From assembly GCA_018894105.1 (NCBI GenBank), contig CM032119.1:19237246-19301245 (forward strand): a DNA stretch of 64,000 bases, written 5' to 3'. Below the pieces are notes generated by a model that saw nothing but the letters and a program-made list of their open reading frames with translations, ran no database searches and was not told the DNA's origin. The translations under genes were made by a program, and so were the position numbers. This DNA comes from Jacaranda mimosifolia (Eukaryota > Streptophyta > Magnoliopsida > Lamiales > Bignoniaceae). The first letter of the stretch is position 1, and every line of letters begins with the position of its first letter. Below, one piece after another: positions 52,101 through 63,292 of the stretch.

Positions 52101-52871
52101 TATTTGGAAGAGAACTTACCGGTGACATAGTGGACTGTTACATGTCGATATTATGTAGCCCATCTTTCGGCAACAAAGGTCACCAGAAGGTGTGGTTTAT
52201 GTCCTCAATAGCGTAGGTATGTGGCAGTTTCCTAACTTTATTTACCTCACGGTGACAAATAAGTCTAACCATTTTTTTTATACTTCATAGGCTGATATAT
52301 TAGACCGACTAGAGGAATGCAACATCAAGGATATTACGAATAAAGAATTTGTGGAGTTTAAGCTTAAACTTAACAGCTTCACCTGTACAGATTTGGAAGA
52401 GCTCACGGTGGATGTTTTAAAAGAGTGTCGTTACATAATCCTACCTATTTGCTGGCGCCAGCACTGGTTCTTGGTTGTCCTCGACACCTCGACTCGTTCT
52501 TTCTTATACATGAATTCAATAATGGCCACAAAATACAAATCGATAGCTGTTGCCATTGTAAGTTTGCTTTCTTTCCCTATGATTTGTTCATAAAGTAGGG
52601 AGTCAACAACTGATCAATATTTTTGTAGGCTTCATTCTATTCTCGGTACCTGAAGCTTTCATTGGGGAGTCGGGTGGATGAATAGTTAAAGGTGAGAAAA
52701 AGCATGCAGCAAGTGGGTACAGTGGATTGTGGTGTCTATGTATGCCTTTGGGCAGAATATTTTGCTAGAGATACCCCCGAGTTCTGGAATAATGCTAGAA
52801 CAATTGATATTGATAAATATCGTGCGAATATAGCTTATAGAATATTAACTCATGAAAATGCTAGGATTTGA
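49153..52871 (+). pseudogene. Ulp1-like (C48) cysteine protease gene of the MULE, damaged
   Basis: Likely exons: 49153-49810, 49893-50036, 50111-50732, 51792-51970, 52042-52216, 52291-52557, 52629-52871, with GT..AG introns. The N-terminal part resembles DUF1985/plant-mobile-type regions of ULP-MULE proteins (FSTAEFSMVLGLPHVG; FCRLYIVFVFNCILFP; YAWGIAAYNFL; VVALNPAPEE). Next comes an acidic linker with a VADEP repeat. The C-terminal peptidase has His in RQHWFLVVLD, oxyanion Gln and nucleophile Cys in QVGTVDCGVYVC, and Asn in LYMNS where Ulp1 enzymes have the triad Asp. SUMO-type isopeptidase activity is the family function and unproven here. Breaks: frameshift near 49530; stops TAG near 49645 and TGA near 49654; frameshift near 50195; TAG 50610-50612; a stop at the end of the 52042 exon; TAG near 52679. 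Confidence 0.85.
50760..51790 (+). repeat. AGTAYA array 2, inside an intron of the ULP gene
   Basis: Between exons ending 50732 and starting 51792 lies a tandem array with units of 90 bp and shorter variants near 71 bp. Repeated phrases are GTCTGTACTTCATGTGCTTA, TTTTCTACTTCAACAG and TTTGTACTCCATGTTGGTGA. Here the hexamer appears as its complement (TGTACT, GTACTT). One array segment stays open for 82 codons because the unit is 90 bp, a multiple of three; this is not a gene. Confidence 0.88.
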
Positions 52872-52984
52872 ATCACTTGTATGTAAATACATGTGTAGAT
52901 TGAAGCATAATTTGTTTATAATATTTTTTTATATGTAAGTGTAATTTTTCATTAATCATTTATAACTTAAATTCAATTGAAACA

Positions 52985-53760
52985 GGGCAGGGAATTTGAA
53001 TACAATGTAGGGGAAATGAGGTACAAATTCGGAAAAAAGAAAGTATAAAATGTGTTTCTCTGAAGAACACTTCAATTGAAATAAGGTGAGGATCTTGAGT
53101 ACAATTCAGGGGAAACTAAGTACAATTCAGAATAAAGAGAGTATAAAATGTGCTTCGTTGAAGTACGCTTCAATTCAATTGAAACTGGGCGGCGGATTTC
53201 AGTGCATTTTAAAGGCAGTGAGGTACAAACTCGGAAAAAGAAAGTATAAAATGCGTTTCGCTGAAGAACACTCAAATGCAACTGAAACAATGCGGGGATC
53301 TTGAGTACAATTCAGGGGAAACTAAGTACAATTCAGAATAAAGAGAGTATAAAATGTGCTTCGTTGAAGTATGCTTCAATTCAATTGAAACTGGGCGGCG
53401 GATTTCAATGCATTTTGAGGGCAATGAGGTATAAACCCAGAAAAAGAAATTATAAAATATGTTTCGCTGAAGAACACTCAAATTCAATTTAAACAAGGCG
53501 GGGATCTTGAGTACAATTCGCGGAAAACTAAGTACATTTCAGGGGAACGAATTAAAATCTCAGTACAATTCTGGAGATATGAGGTACAAATTCAGAAAAA
53601 GGAAAGTATAAGATTTGTTTTCCTGAAGTACACTTATAGCAACTGAATAATTATTCTCCAATAATTGTAATGATGGGCAAGTACAATAATTTGATATTAT
53701 CGGATATAGTGAAGTACCAATTTGTATGGATGATAGGGTGGACATCATCGACAAATTCTC
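52985..53760 (+). repeat. AGTAYA array 3, between the convergent gene ends
   Basis: Starts just after the ULP stop. Two to three copies of a unit of about 205 bp (GGGATCTTGAGTACAATTC at about 53087, 53292 and 53499) contain AAGTACAATTCAGAATAAAG and GAGAGTATAAAATG. It may include the ULP 3' UTR. Confidence 0.85.
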
Positions 53761-53964
53761 ATTTCTTTACATCTTTGAAAGCATAAGTATTCTTTCATTA
53801 CTGCGATTGATAACATTCATCCGTTGAACACAAGTGATTAACAACTTAAAATTTTTAATATTATTTTATTCATATGATAAATATTGAACACATACTTCAA
53901 TAATTTGGTTAATAATTATCAAGAATTAAAAAGCAAATCTTTGAACAAATTTCAATTCAAAAAT

Positions 53965-54570
53965 ATTACTAAAAACATGCAAGAATGCTAATTTCACACT
54001 ATATTAAGTACAAAGTTGCCCAACTGAGGTGCAAATGGGAACAAATCAAGTACAATTAGCCCTGATTGAGGTACAAAAGTAGTGTACCGAAAACATGCAA
54101 GAATGCTAATTTCACGCTATATTAAGTACAAAGTTGCCCAACTGAGGTGCAAATGAGAACAAATCAAGAACAATTATCCCTGATTGAAGTACAAAAGTTA
54201 ATTAGTGTACCGAAAACATGCAAGAATGCTAATTTCACGCTATATTAAGTACAAAGTTGCCCAACTGAGAATTTCACGCTATATTAAGTATAAAGTTGCC
54301 CAACTGAGGTGCAAATGGGAACAAATCAAGTACAATTATCCCTTATTGAGGTACAAAAGTTAACTAGTGTACCGAAAACATGCAAGAATGCTAATTTCAC
54401 GCTATATTAAGTACAAAGTTGCCCAACTGAGGTGCAAATGAGAACAAATCAAGTACCGAAAACATGCAAGAATGCTAATTTCACGCTATATTAAGTACAA
54501 AGTTGCCCAACTGAGATGCAAATGGGAACAAATCAGGTAAAATTATCCCTGATTGAGGTACAAAAGTTAA
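53965..54570 (+). repeat. AGTAYA array 4, abutting the transposase stop
   Basis: Five copies of a block beginning CATGCAAGAATGCTAATTTC, at about 53976, 54094, 54217, 54379 and 54463, followed by TTAAGTACAAAGTTGCCCAA and ATCAAGTACAATTA. Spacing is 118, 123, 162 and 84 bp, so whole sub-blocks have been gained or lost. It ends at the transposase stop codon (54571). Confidence 0.88.
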
Positions 54571-57500
54571 CTAGTTTACTAATTCTTTGCAAGTGCAACG
54601 ATTATGCCCTGTTCTACCACACCTTTTACACTTAATTACACGTTTCTCAATTTGTGATGGAATCCTCCGTGTCTTTCTACGCCCAGGCTGAGATCGACAA
54701 TCAGGTGCATGAATGATGTCATCATCATCTACAGGGAACATATGCATATCAAACGTAGGAATAGGGTTTATAACTGCTTGGTATGCTTGTTGATATATCT
54801 CAACTCGGTAGTATTGATCGGTGAAGTCATACGGTGAAAGTGACTTTGACTCGATACAAGCACAAGCATGTCTGCATGGTATTTTATCAATCTACCATGC
54901 TCTGCACGAACAAACTCTGCTCTATAAATCCACAGCATACGATTTATCTTGCTCAATCACCTCAAAGCTCCAACCGCTAGACATGACAACTTTTAAGTTA
55001 CGAGAACGCATATGATTGATTGCCAACTTCTTCTCTTGCTTGGGACATAATTGACCAACCATCTTATGAGATTTTTCTCGTCTATCATGCATCATAACCA
55101 TTATTTGCATGCGTATGTGATCAACCATGGCTGCAACTGGCATAAATCGGGCTGGTTTAACCCATTTATTCCAACTTTCTGCTTGATTATTATTTATTAC
55201 CCCCAATCGATCTCCACTGAATAAGGAATTTGCCCAACATGGTGGGTCAAACTGCATAATAAAGTCTCTGGCAAGCGGCATTGACTCCAAGATGTTATCT
55301 ATATGTCGGGTATGCTCCTGCCTTGTAGGCGCATATGCAGCTTTCATAAAAACAGAACACCAAAGTTTCTTGTTATGTAGAGGGTACTTCCTTAATACCT
55401 AAATTTAAAATAATAGAACAGTAAAGTGCTTAATGTTATGAAGTAGAGTTTATTTCATATAATTGTCTCACAAACAAATAGAGAGGAAACTTACCTGTTT
55501 CTTAAAGTTATCCACTAAGTGTCTCAAGCAATATGCATGGTGGCTACTAGGAAATATCATGGGGAGGGCCTTGAGAAGACCTGGATGTCGATCGGAGAAG
55601 AAAGTAAACCTTGATAAGTCAGGCAGATATTCAGAATCTAAGACACTTCTCAACTTAAAGCAGAACCATTCCAAATTAATATCATTTTCAGAGTCAACAA
55701 CTGCATATGCTAACGTGAATAAGTCATCATTAGCATCCTTACTGACAGCGCTGAGTAAGACTCCTTTGTATTTATTTTTAATATAGGTGCCGTCCAAGAA
55801 TATCAATGGCCTACATCCCCTAAGAAAACCAAGAAGGCAGACACTGAAACATATAAATAGCCGACGAAATTTTTGACTGATTGGGTCAATCTCATAGTCT
55901 GCAATACTTCCAGGGTTTATCCTATTCACAGCATCACAGTACCACCTCAACTTGTCATAAGATCCCTTCCCAGCTCCATGGATGTCATGCATAGCTAATT
56001 CCTTACCCATCCATGCTTTATGGTACCTAAGTTCCACACCATATTCTCTGTGGATATCTTTCAATATGGTGGAGGGCCGATAACATGGCTCTGATCTCAA
56101 TTATTCCTCACTACGTTAGCAACCTAAGCGGAATCGGCTTTAGGATGTCCCCTTGTCCGAAGATTAGCCTTACCATATGTGTGCTCTAGATTGCATTTTC
56201 AAATGCCAAATAATTTATCAGTTTCATGCCTTGATGCATAGATTCTCCATTTGCAATTTTTGTCACTGCAAACGGCTATGATTTTTTTGCTGTTATTTTT
56301 CTTGTATTTAAATGACCGTAAAGTAGACACTGCATGATTCTTAAGCATAATTCTGAACTCCTAAGCATCCTTGAATGTTTGACCCTCTCCATATATGCAA
56401 TTCCTCTATGCATCAATTGAGCTGCTAATTAAAGCAAATTCATTGTGCGATGCATTGGTCGAACCAATTTCCTCCTCGACTGCATCCCTTGAGGTTGACA
56501 AATGAAGTATAATTTTAGGTAGAATAATTCATCATTGTGGTATAATTTCAAATAAACAAAGTACAATTTCATAACAATATAAGTATAAAACGCAGCAATT
56601 GCAGTACAATTTTTTGGATAATTCATTAGTAGAACACTTGAAAATTAAATAAGAGATTCAGAAACTTGAAGCACAAGTTAAAATAAAACTAAGTACAATT
56701 TGGAACACATGAAGTACAGAACTTCAAATGAAAGAGTACAGATCTAGATAAAATGATGTATAAATTTAAGGATAATTTTAAGAAACAGAAGTAAAAGAAT
56801 TGAAGTACAATTTCCCTAAAGTATAGAACTTCAATGAAAAGAATATACAGATTTAGGTGAAATTATGTAAGAACTGAAATATAAGTTCAGAAATTTGAAG
56901 TACAACTTTTGATAATATAAAGTACAATTTCAGAACAAATGAAGTATAAAACCTTAGCTCTTGTAATATTTTTTTTTTATCATACATTAGTACACGCTTA
57001 AAAGTTAAATAATAGGTTTAGATAATTAAAGTATAAGTTCAGATAAAATGAAGTACAACTTCATACATTTGAAGTATAGAACTTTAATGAATGGAGTACA
57101 AGTTTAGGTAGAATGATGTAAAAATGAAGTATGATTTCAAAAAATAGAAGTACAATATTAACAAAGTGAAGTACAATTTCGGAATACCTAAAGTATAGAA
57201 CTTCAATGAAAAGAATATACAGATTTATGTGAAATTATGTAAGAACTGGAATATAAGTTCAGAAATTCGAAGTACAACTTTTGATAATGTGAAGTACAAT
57301 TTCGAACTCCTGAAGTATAAAACTTTAGCTATTGCAGTATAGTTATTGGATAATCAATTAGTAGTCACTTCTAAATTAAATAATAGATTCAGATCATGAC
57401 GTACAAGTTCAGATAAAATGAAGTACAACTTCATACATTTGAACTGTAGAACTTTAATGAATGGAGTACAAGTTTGGGTAGAATGATGTATAAAATGAAG

Positions 57501-60500
57501 TATGATTTCAAAAATAGAAGTACAATATTAGACAAAGTTAAGTACAATTTCAGAATACTTGAAGTATAGAACTTCAATGAAAAGAATATACAGATTTAGG
57601 TGAAATTATGTAAGAGCTGAAATATCAGTTCAGAAATTCGAAGTACAACTTTTGATAATATAAAGTACAATTTCAGAACAACTGAAGTATAAAACCTTAG
57701 CTCTTGCAGTATTATTTTTGGATCATACATTAGTACACGCTTAAAAGTTAAATAATAGGTTCAGATAATTAAAGTACAAGTTCAGATAAAATGAAGTACA
57801 ACTTCATACATTTGAAGTATAGAACTTTAATGAATGGAGTACAAGTTTAGGTAGAATGATGTATAAAATGAAGTATGATTTCAAAAAATAGAAGTACAAT
57901 ATTAACAAAGTGAAGTACAATTTCGGAATACCTAAAGTATAGAACTTCAATGAAAAGAGTATACAGATTTAGGTGAAATTATGTAAGAACTGAAATATAA
58001 GTTCAGAAATTCGAAGTACAACTTTTGATAATGTGAAGTACAATTTCGAACTCCTGAAGTATAAAACTTTAGCTATTGCAGTATAGTTATTGGATAATCA
58101 ATTAGTAGTCACTTCTAAATTAAATAATAGATTCAGATCATGACGTACAAGTTCAGATAAAATGAAGTACAACTTCATACATTTGAACTGTAGAACTTTA
58201 ATGAATGGAGTACAAATTTGGGTAGAATGATGTATAAAATGAAGTATGATTTCAAAAATAGAAGTACAATATTAGACAAAGTTAAGTACAATTTCAGAAT
58301 ACTTGAAGTATAGAACTTCAATGAAAAGAATATACAGATTTAGGTGAAATTATGTAAGAACTGAAATATATGTTCAGAAATTCGAAGTACAGCTTTTGAT
58401 AATGTGAAGTGCAATTTCGGAACAACTGAAGTATAAAACCTAGGCTCTTGTAGTATAATTTTGGGATGATACGTTATTACACGCTTAAAAGTTAAATAAT
58501 AGGTTCAGATAATTAAAGTACAAGTTCAGATAAAATGAAGTACAACTTCATACATTTAAAGTGTAGAACTTTAATGAATGGAGTACAAGTTTGGGTAGAA
58601 TGATGTATAAAATGAAGTATGATTTCAAAAATAGAATTACAATATTAGACAAAGTGAAGTACAATTTTGGAATACCAGAAGTATAGAACTTCAATGAAAA
58701 GAATATACAGATTTATGTGAAATTATGTAAGAACTGAAATATAAGTTAAAGAAATTCAGAGTACAACTTTTGATAATGTAAAGTACAATTTCGGAACAAC
58801 TGAAGTATAAACCCTTGGCTCTTGCAGTATAATTTTGGGATGATACATTATTACACGCTTAAAAGTAAAATAATAGGTTCAGAAATTAAAGTACAAGTTC
58901 AGATAAAATGAAGTACAACTTCAGATAAAGTGAAGTACAACTTCGAACACTTGAAGTATAGAACTTCAATGAATAAAATGGTGTTTACATGAAGTACAAT
59001 TTCAGAACACCTGAAGTATATAACTTCAGTGACAAGAGTACAGACATATATAAAATGATGTATAAAATGAAGTATAATTTTAAAAAATAGAAGTACAGTT
59101 TATGTAAAGTGTAGAACAATTTTTGAACACTTGAAGTATAAAACCTTAGCGATTGCAGTACAAATTGGATAATTTATTAACAGAAAATTTGATAGTCGAA
59201 TAATAGATTTAGATAATTGAAGTACAAGTTTATATAAAATGACGTACAATTTTTGAACACTTGAAGCATAGAACTTCAATGAAAAGAGTATAGGTTTCTG
59301 TAAAATGAAGTACAGAAGAAAATATAATTTCATGAAATAAATGTATAATTTTAGATAGAGTGAAGTACAATTTCAATCTCTTGAAGTATAAAGCCCTAGC
59401 AACTGCAATGTATTTTGGATAATCGGTAAATATAACCCTTAAAATGTAGACCTTCAATAAATAAGTAAAAATTGAGTAAAATAAAGTATAATCTCAAAAG
59501 GTTGAAGTACAATTTTAAATAAAAAGAAGTAAAGTTTTTGAACACTTTAGGTATAAACCGTTAGCAATAGTAGTATAACTTTGGATAATCAAATAGTAGA
59601 AATTTTAGTGAAATGAAGTACAATTTTAGATAACTGGAGTACAAATTTAGTGAAATAATAGAGTATAAAACTTAAATAATAGAGTACAATTTTAGTAAAA
59701 TGAAGTACAATTTCAGATAACTGGAGTACAAATTTGTGTGAAATAAAGTACAATTTTCGAACAATTGAAGTGTAAAACCCTGGCAACTTCAGTACAGTTT
59801 CGGTTAAATGAATAATTTCAGAAAACATAAAGTATAATTTTGTATACATTACGTACAATTTGGAACACTTCAAGTATAAACCTCTACAAGTGACAGTACA
59901 GTTTTAGATAATCCTTTAGTAGAACAATTGAAGTATAAAACTTACATAATAAAGTATAATTTTTGTGAGATGATGTACAATGTTAACTGTAATGAAGTAT
60001 AATTTAGAACGCTCCAAGTACAGAAAGATTTTCAAATAAACAGAGTGCAATTTCAGAATATTTCAAGTACAAAACTTTACAAACTGTAGTACAGTTGAGA
60101 TTCTGTAGAAATATTACCTTAAAACATCAATGTTCTTCTTTTCTCTGCTGCTTGATTCATCCTTTCGGTTACCAGGATGTCAACAATGTTCATCTTCAAT
60201 GTCGAATGCAGTAAGACCATATTCATGACATCATCGTCATCAGTTAAACTCAAGTACAATTTTTGATGTGGAGCTATTTATTGCAAAGTGAAGTGCTCTG
60301 CTTTGATTTCACTCCATTTTCTTGCGAGATTAATATACATATCCATTAAAGTCATACTATCCTTAATTGACATTATATGGAGTTGGTCTTTGTAGCAGCA
60401 ACTCCCCAACACTTGATTGAGCACACTTCACTATTGGTTGACATTGTCGGAAAAATATAAGAAACTCATAAGCAACTGGGAAGAAACTGAGAAGAAGATG

Positions 60501-60590
60501 AAACCCGAAAATGATGAAAATAAAAAGAGAAGAAGACAATGCAGCTGTCGAGTTGGTGGTTTTTGGCTCTGACATTATTCTCTTTCTCAC
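54571..60590 (-). pseudogene. MULE transposase gene, damaged, with a 3.65-kb repeat-filled intron
   Basis: Minus strand. The first coding exon lies about 60590/60373-60118 (KWSEIKAEHFTLQ then LYLSLTDDDDVMNMVLLHST, the usual N-terminal domain). The next exon is about 56445-55495. It starts with the MuDR zinc-binding domain (GQTFKDA, then FRIMLKNHAVSTLRSFKYKK and CSDKNCKWRIYASRH). The DDE core follows, with Asp in IFLDGTYIKNKYKG and in FFSDRHPGL, then HAYCLRH. The last exon is 55398-54571 (NNNQAESWNKW; SWIM finger CSCRAW...CRHACAC; CCHC knuckle CKRCGRTGHNRC). It is normally the enzyme that cuts at the terminal repeats. Breaks: stops near 56345, 56185 and 56115, a one-base shift near 56103, and two stops flanking the SWIM finger near 54930 and 54900; TAA near 60285 in exon 1. 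Several are Trp, Gln or Arg codons changed by C-to-T/G-to-A. Confidence 0.87.
56470..60110 (+). repeat. AGTAYA array 5, filling the first intron of the transposase gene
   Basis: About 3.6 kb is almost wholly made of 20-35-bp phrases carrying AGTACA or AGTATA, for example GAAGTACAATTTCAGAACAC, GAAGTATAGAACTTCAATGA and GGAGTACAAGTTTAGGTAGA. I count 11 exact AGTACA/AGTATA in 57001-57360. Between about 56920 and 58980 these are organised into monomers of about 373 bp in two alternating forms (higher-order unit about 750 bp). Right of 59000 the order is irregular. On the transcribed (minus) strand the motif reads TGTACTTC. Confidence 0.92.
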
Positions 60591-60714
60591 CGTGCAGCTT
60601 GTTGCGTTTTTTCTGTTCTTTCTGTTTCTGGTAATGAGCGTATGATAGGGTTTACTGTTTGCTTATCCGGTTGGAGAAGAAGTGAGAAAAAATGTATGAA
60701 AAATATGATACTTA

Positions 60715-60820
60715 AGGGCATTTTTGTCAAATCAAGTGAGTAGGGAGTAATCTCTAAAAATTTAACAAAACTAGGGAGTTTGTTCTAACAAAAATCAAGT
60801 AGGGACTGATCACTAAATCG
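60715..60820 (-). repeat. Right terminal inverted repeat of the MULE
   Basis: Read on the minus strand: TTTAGTGATCAGTCCCTACT, TGATTTTTGTTAGAACAAAC, TCCCTAG and GATTACTCCCTACT, co-linear with 46828-46910. Outside it, similarity to the left flank decays, so the exact end is uncertain by a few bases. Confidence 0.8.
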
Positions 60821-60825
60821 GAAAG

Positions 60826-61758
60826 TGCATGTGGTACTTTTTAATAAGTGCCCCTCATATCTTCATGCCACCATATTTTTTATTTGAAAAGTTAATTTTC
60901 ATGTTGATATTATTGTAAATACTATTTTAATTTTTTTTCATTAGTAATTTCATTTTCACTAGTGCAAATTAAGGTGGAACTTATATTCAACTAAAAAGCA
61001 TGATGTATTTACTATTTTCTTTTTTTTAATTTTAAAAAAATGATAAAAAAGAGCATAATTTTCTTTATCTAATACTGAAACAAATTAAATGTGTACTTTA
61101 TATTTGTTTTCAATTAAAGTTAAAAAGGCAAAATTAAAAATTATGGACTAAATCAACGCTTATTTCAATAATTAAACTTGGCTTTGTTAGAAATCGCACC
61201 CTAATGATTCCTTTTTTTATTTCTCACCTTAAAAGCATGGATTTACTCATGCATATTCTTGTAATATGATAATATATATTAGAATAAAAAAATTTTAATT
61301 TTCCATTTTTTGTGTAATTACCAAATTCCATTAAACTGAGCTTATTTTTTGTGAATGAATTGAGATTATGTATGATTAAATTGATGGTTAAAGTATAAAT
61401 AGTATTTAAAAAAGAGTGCTTTAAATATTTTGCAAATGTTTGTATTTCATAAAATATTGAATTTGTAAGACATCAAATTATATTTTAAAGCGTTGATGAT
61501 AAAATATGATAACGAAGTTAAAATATGAATAACAATTATTTATAAATTAATTATAAAATATTAATTTTTAAGTTCAAATTTAAGAATGGGCTAGAGTAAA
61601 TTCATAGGCTTATACCCTTTCTATTAATGGACCTGATTTATTTGAGCCTTTTTAAAAGGCTTTGATAATCAATGTATAAAATATATTTAGTTGAATGAAC
61701 CAAACAGAAATAATCAAAACTATGAATATATGTAATTCTAACCTGCTCAATAAGTAGC
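60826..61758. other. AT-rich spacer right of the MULE
   Basis: Long A and T runs, no coding frame, no recognised repeat. Confidence 0.5.
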
Positions 61759-63290
61759 TATTGGAATAGTACCCTATAGCCAATTAGATTAGCGTGTAAA
61801 ACTACTTCATGTATAATAGTTTTGATTGAATGATATTCAATAAAATGGTCATCTTCATCTTATGTATTTATGATATCTTTCACATGCATTTGGTTAAAGC
61901 CCTTAAATCACACAAGACTATGGGACTTGTGTGATATCCCATCCCACATGGACTAAATATTAAAAGAGTAACTACTTTATAAGTTTTGACCAAAGAATTC
62001 ATGTGTATTCATTGGATATCCCTTTTGAGCAAGTTGATCATAGCCCAATTCTAAGATGCACACGGTGAGTTTGGAGGCAATTCTAGCATCCAACGGGTTC
62101 GCAGGCTCGGGGTGTGACAAATGATATTAAAGCCATCGCTAGCCGGAATATTGGGAGACAAGTGCTATCGGGGCAAAGTGTTACGTGTATAGGAGCCATC
62201 TCTTGATCCTGTAGAAACCATCTCTAGAGTCCCAACGCTTAGTAACTGATCTTGGATCTGTGTCATGCTACGACGAAGACGTAGTGTTCTGAAGGAGGGG
62301 TGATTGTGATACCCCATCCCACATGAACTAAATATTGAAAGAGTAACTAGTATATAAGCTTTGGCTAAAGAATTCATATGCATCCATTGAATATCCCTTT
62401 TGGGCAAATTGATCATAGCCCAATTCTAGGATACACTTGGTGGGTTTGGAGGTAATTCCTGCGTCCAATGGGTTCGCGGGCTCAGGGCGTGACAACTTGG
62501 TCACACATATGATGGCGATCATGAAACAAGTCTCTATGGTCATGATTTTAAATATTTTATGTCATAAAATCTTATGAGACAGGGCATCTAAGATTCAGAT
62601 AGACTTGCACTAGCAATACATACTCCATGGAATTGGATATTGCCCCATTTCATGGGTAATTTATGTATGATACGGATGCAAGTTAGTGAGTGCTTGTTAG
62701 AGAACAAGTTCATTGAAGACTCGCTCAAAGAATCCACAAGATAGTTGGAATGGCATGTCGTTAGTGACAAATTCTCTAGCTTATGATAGTTATATAATTA
62801 GTCTTTTGACTTGAGGTTCCACGGTAACCTTGTATGTAAGTCATGTGTTTTCATTTTGTCCCGACCATATACCGGATCGCCAAGGGCTTAGGTTGGGTAC
62901 AAGCTACCCAAGTATAGAGATTAATTAGTTTGAAGATGGGATCTGTTTCGCTCATTTGTGAAGAACGAGTTGATCTCCTATGTATTCTAGGATGATCGGT
63001 TTTAAGAAATCCTTGTGCAAGGTAGTATAGCAATTTGGAAAATGAGTTTTTCAAAGATGATGTCATAAATGGAAATCGAACATCAAGAATAGATATATAG
63101 TTATCGGGGCTATTAGAAAATCGATAAATATTTTGCCCTAGGCCTCTTTTGGAGATAGGAATCGGAAGAACCGTATTTGTATGGCAACCGTAAGTAGAAT
63201 AGGTTTAACAAATATTAAATCATTCAATTGATTGGGCTCCATAGGCTTGTGCTAGATATCGACTATGGACATTGGGTACTCTTCAATAGA
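61759..63290 (+). repeat. Truncated LTR of the Copia-2 family, split by a TRIM
   Basis: Plus-strand orientation, opposite to the other copies. It starts TATTGGAATAGTACC (TGTTGG in the intact family), follows the complement of the Copia-2 LTR through the ATCACACAAGACTATGGGAC, GACTTGAGG and CCTAGGCCTCTTTTGG landmarks, and stops after TTGGGTACTCTTCAAT at about 63290. Without the inserted TRIM and one duplicate of its target it is about 960 bp, so more than half of the LTR is missing on the right. Confidence 0.82.
61930..62494 (+). mobile_element. TRIM: 565-bp miniature LTR retrotransposon
   Basis: It has two 190-bp direct terminal repeats, 61930-62119 and 62305-62494, both starting TGTGATA(T/C)CCC and ending GTGACA. 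A 185-bp interior lies between them, and the perfect target duplication ACTTG is at 61925-61929 and 62495-62499. The interior begins with a primer-binding-like ATGATATTAAAGCC (compare TGGTATCAGAGCC) and ends with the polypurine tract GAAGGAGGGGTGATTG. It has no coding. The two LTRs have equal length and differ at about 27 of 190 sites in my hand count. It must have been mobilised by another element's proteins. It sits inside the Copia-2-type LTR fragment, so it is the younger insertion. Confidence 0.93.
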
Positions 63291-63292
63291 GG

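Larger units (their letters stand above)
46820..60825. mobile_element. 14-kb Mutator-like element carrying a ULP protease gene (Kaonashi-like MULE)
   Basis: The ends are inverted copies of each other (see the two terminal repeat entries). Inside are a rightward Ulp1/C48 peptidase gene (49153-52871, plus a probable non-coding first exon near 47129-47201) and a leftward MULE transposase gene (60590-54571), facing each other. Transposase plus ULP-like gene inside terminal repeats is the known layout of ULP-carrying MULEs first described as Kaonashi in Arabidopsis and also reported in melon. The introns and the space between the genes are filled with AGTAYA repeat arrays. Both genes have stops and frameshifts, so this copy cannot move on its own. 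The 9-bp target duplication expected for MULEs could not be pinned down because the exact ends are diverged. Confidence 0.85.

Noticed and set aside
56470..60110. A CRISPR-like array of short spaced repeats
   Set aside because: Repeats and spacers are not of fixed length, the spacers themselves repeat, and the context is a plant transposon intron.
61930..62494. TRIM as a Cassandra element with 5S rRNA in its LTR
   Set aside because: The 5S internal promoter boxes (A box, IE, C box) are not present in the LTR.
62165..62543. Minus-strand frames over the TRIM
   Set aside because: Cross LTR and interior boundaries of a non-coding miniature element.
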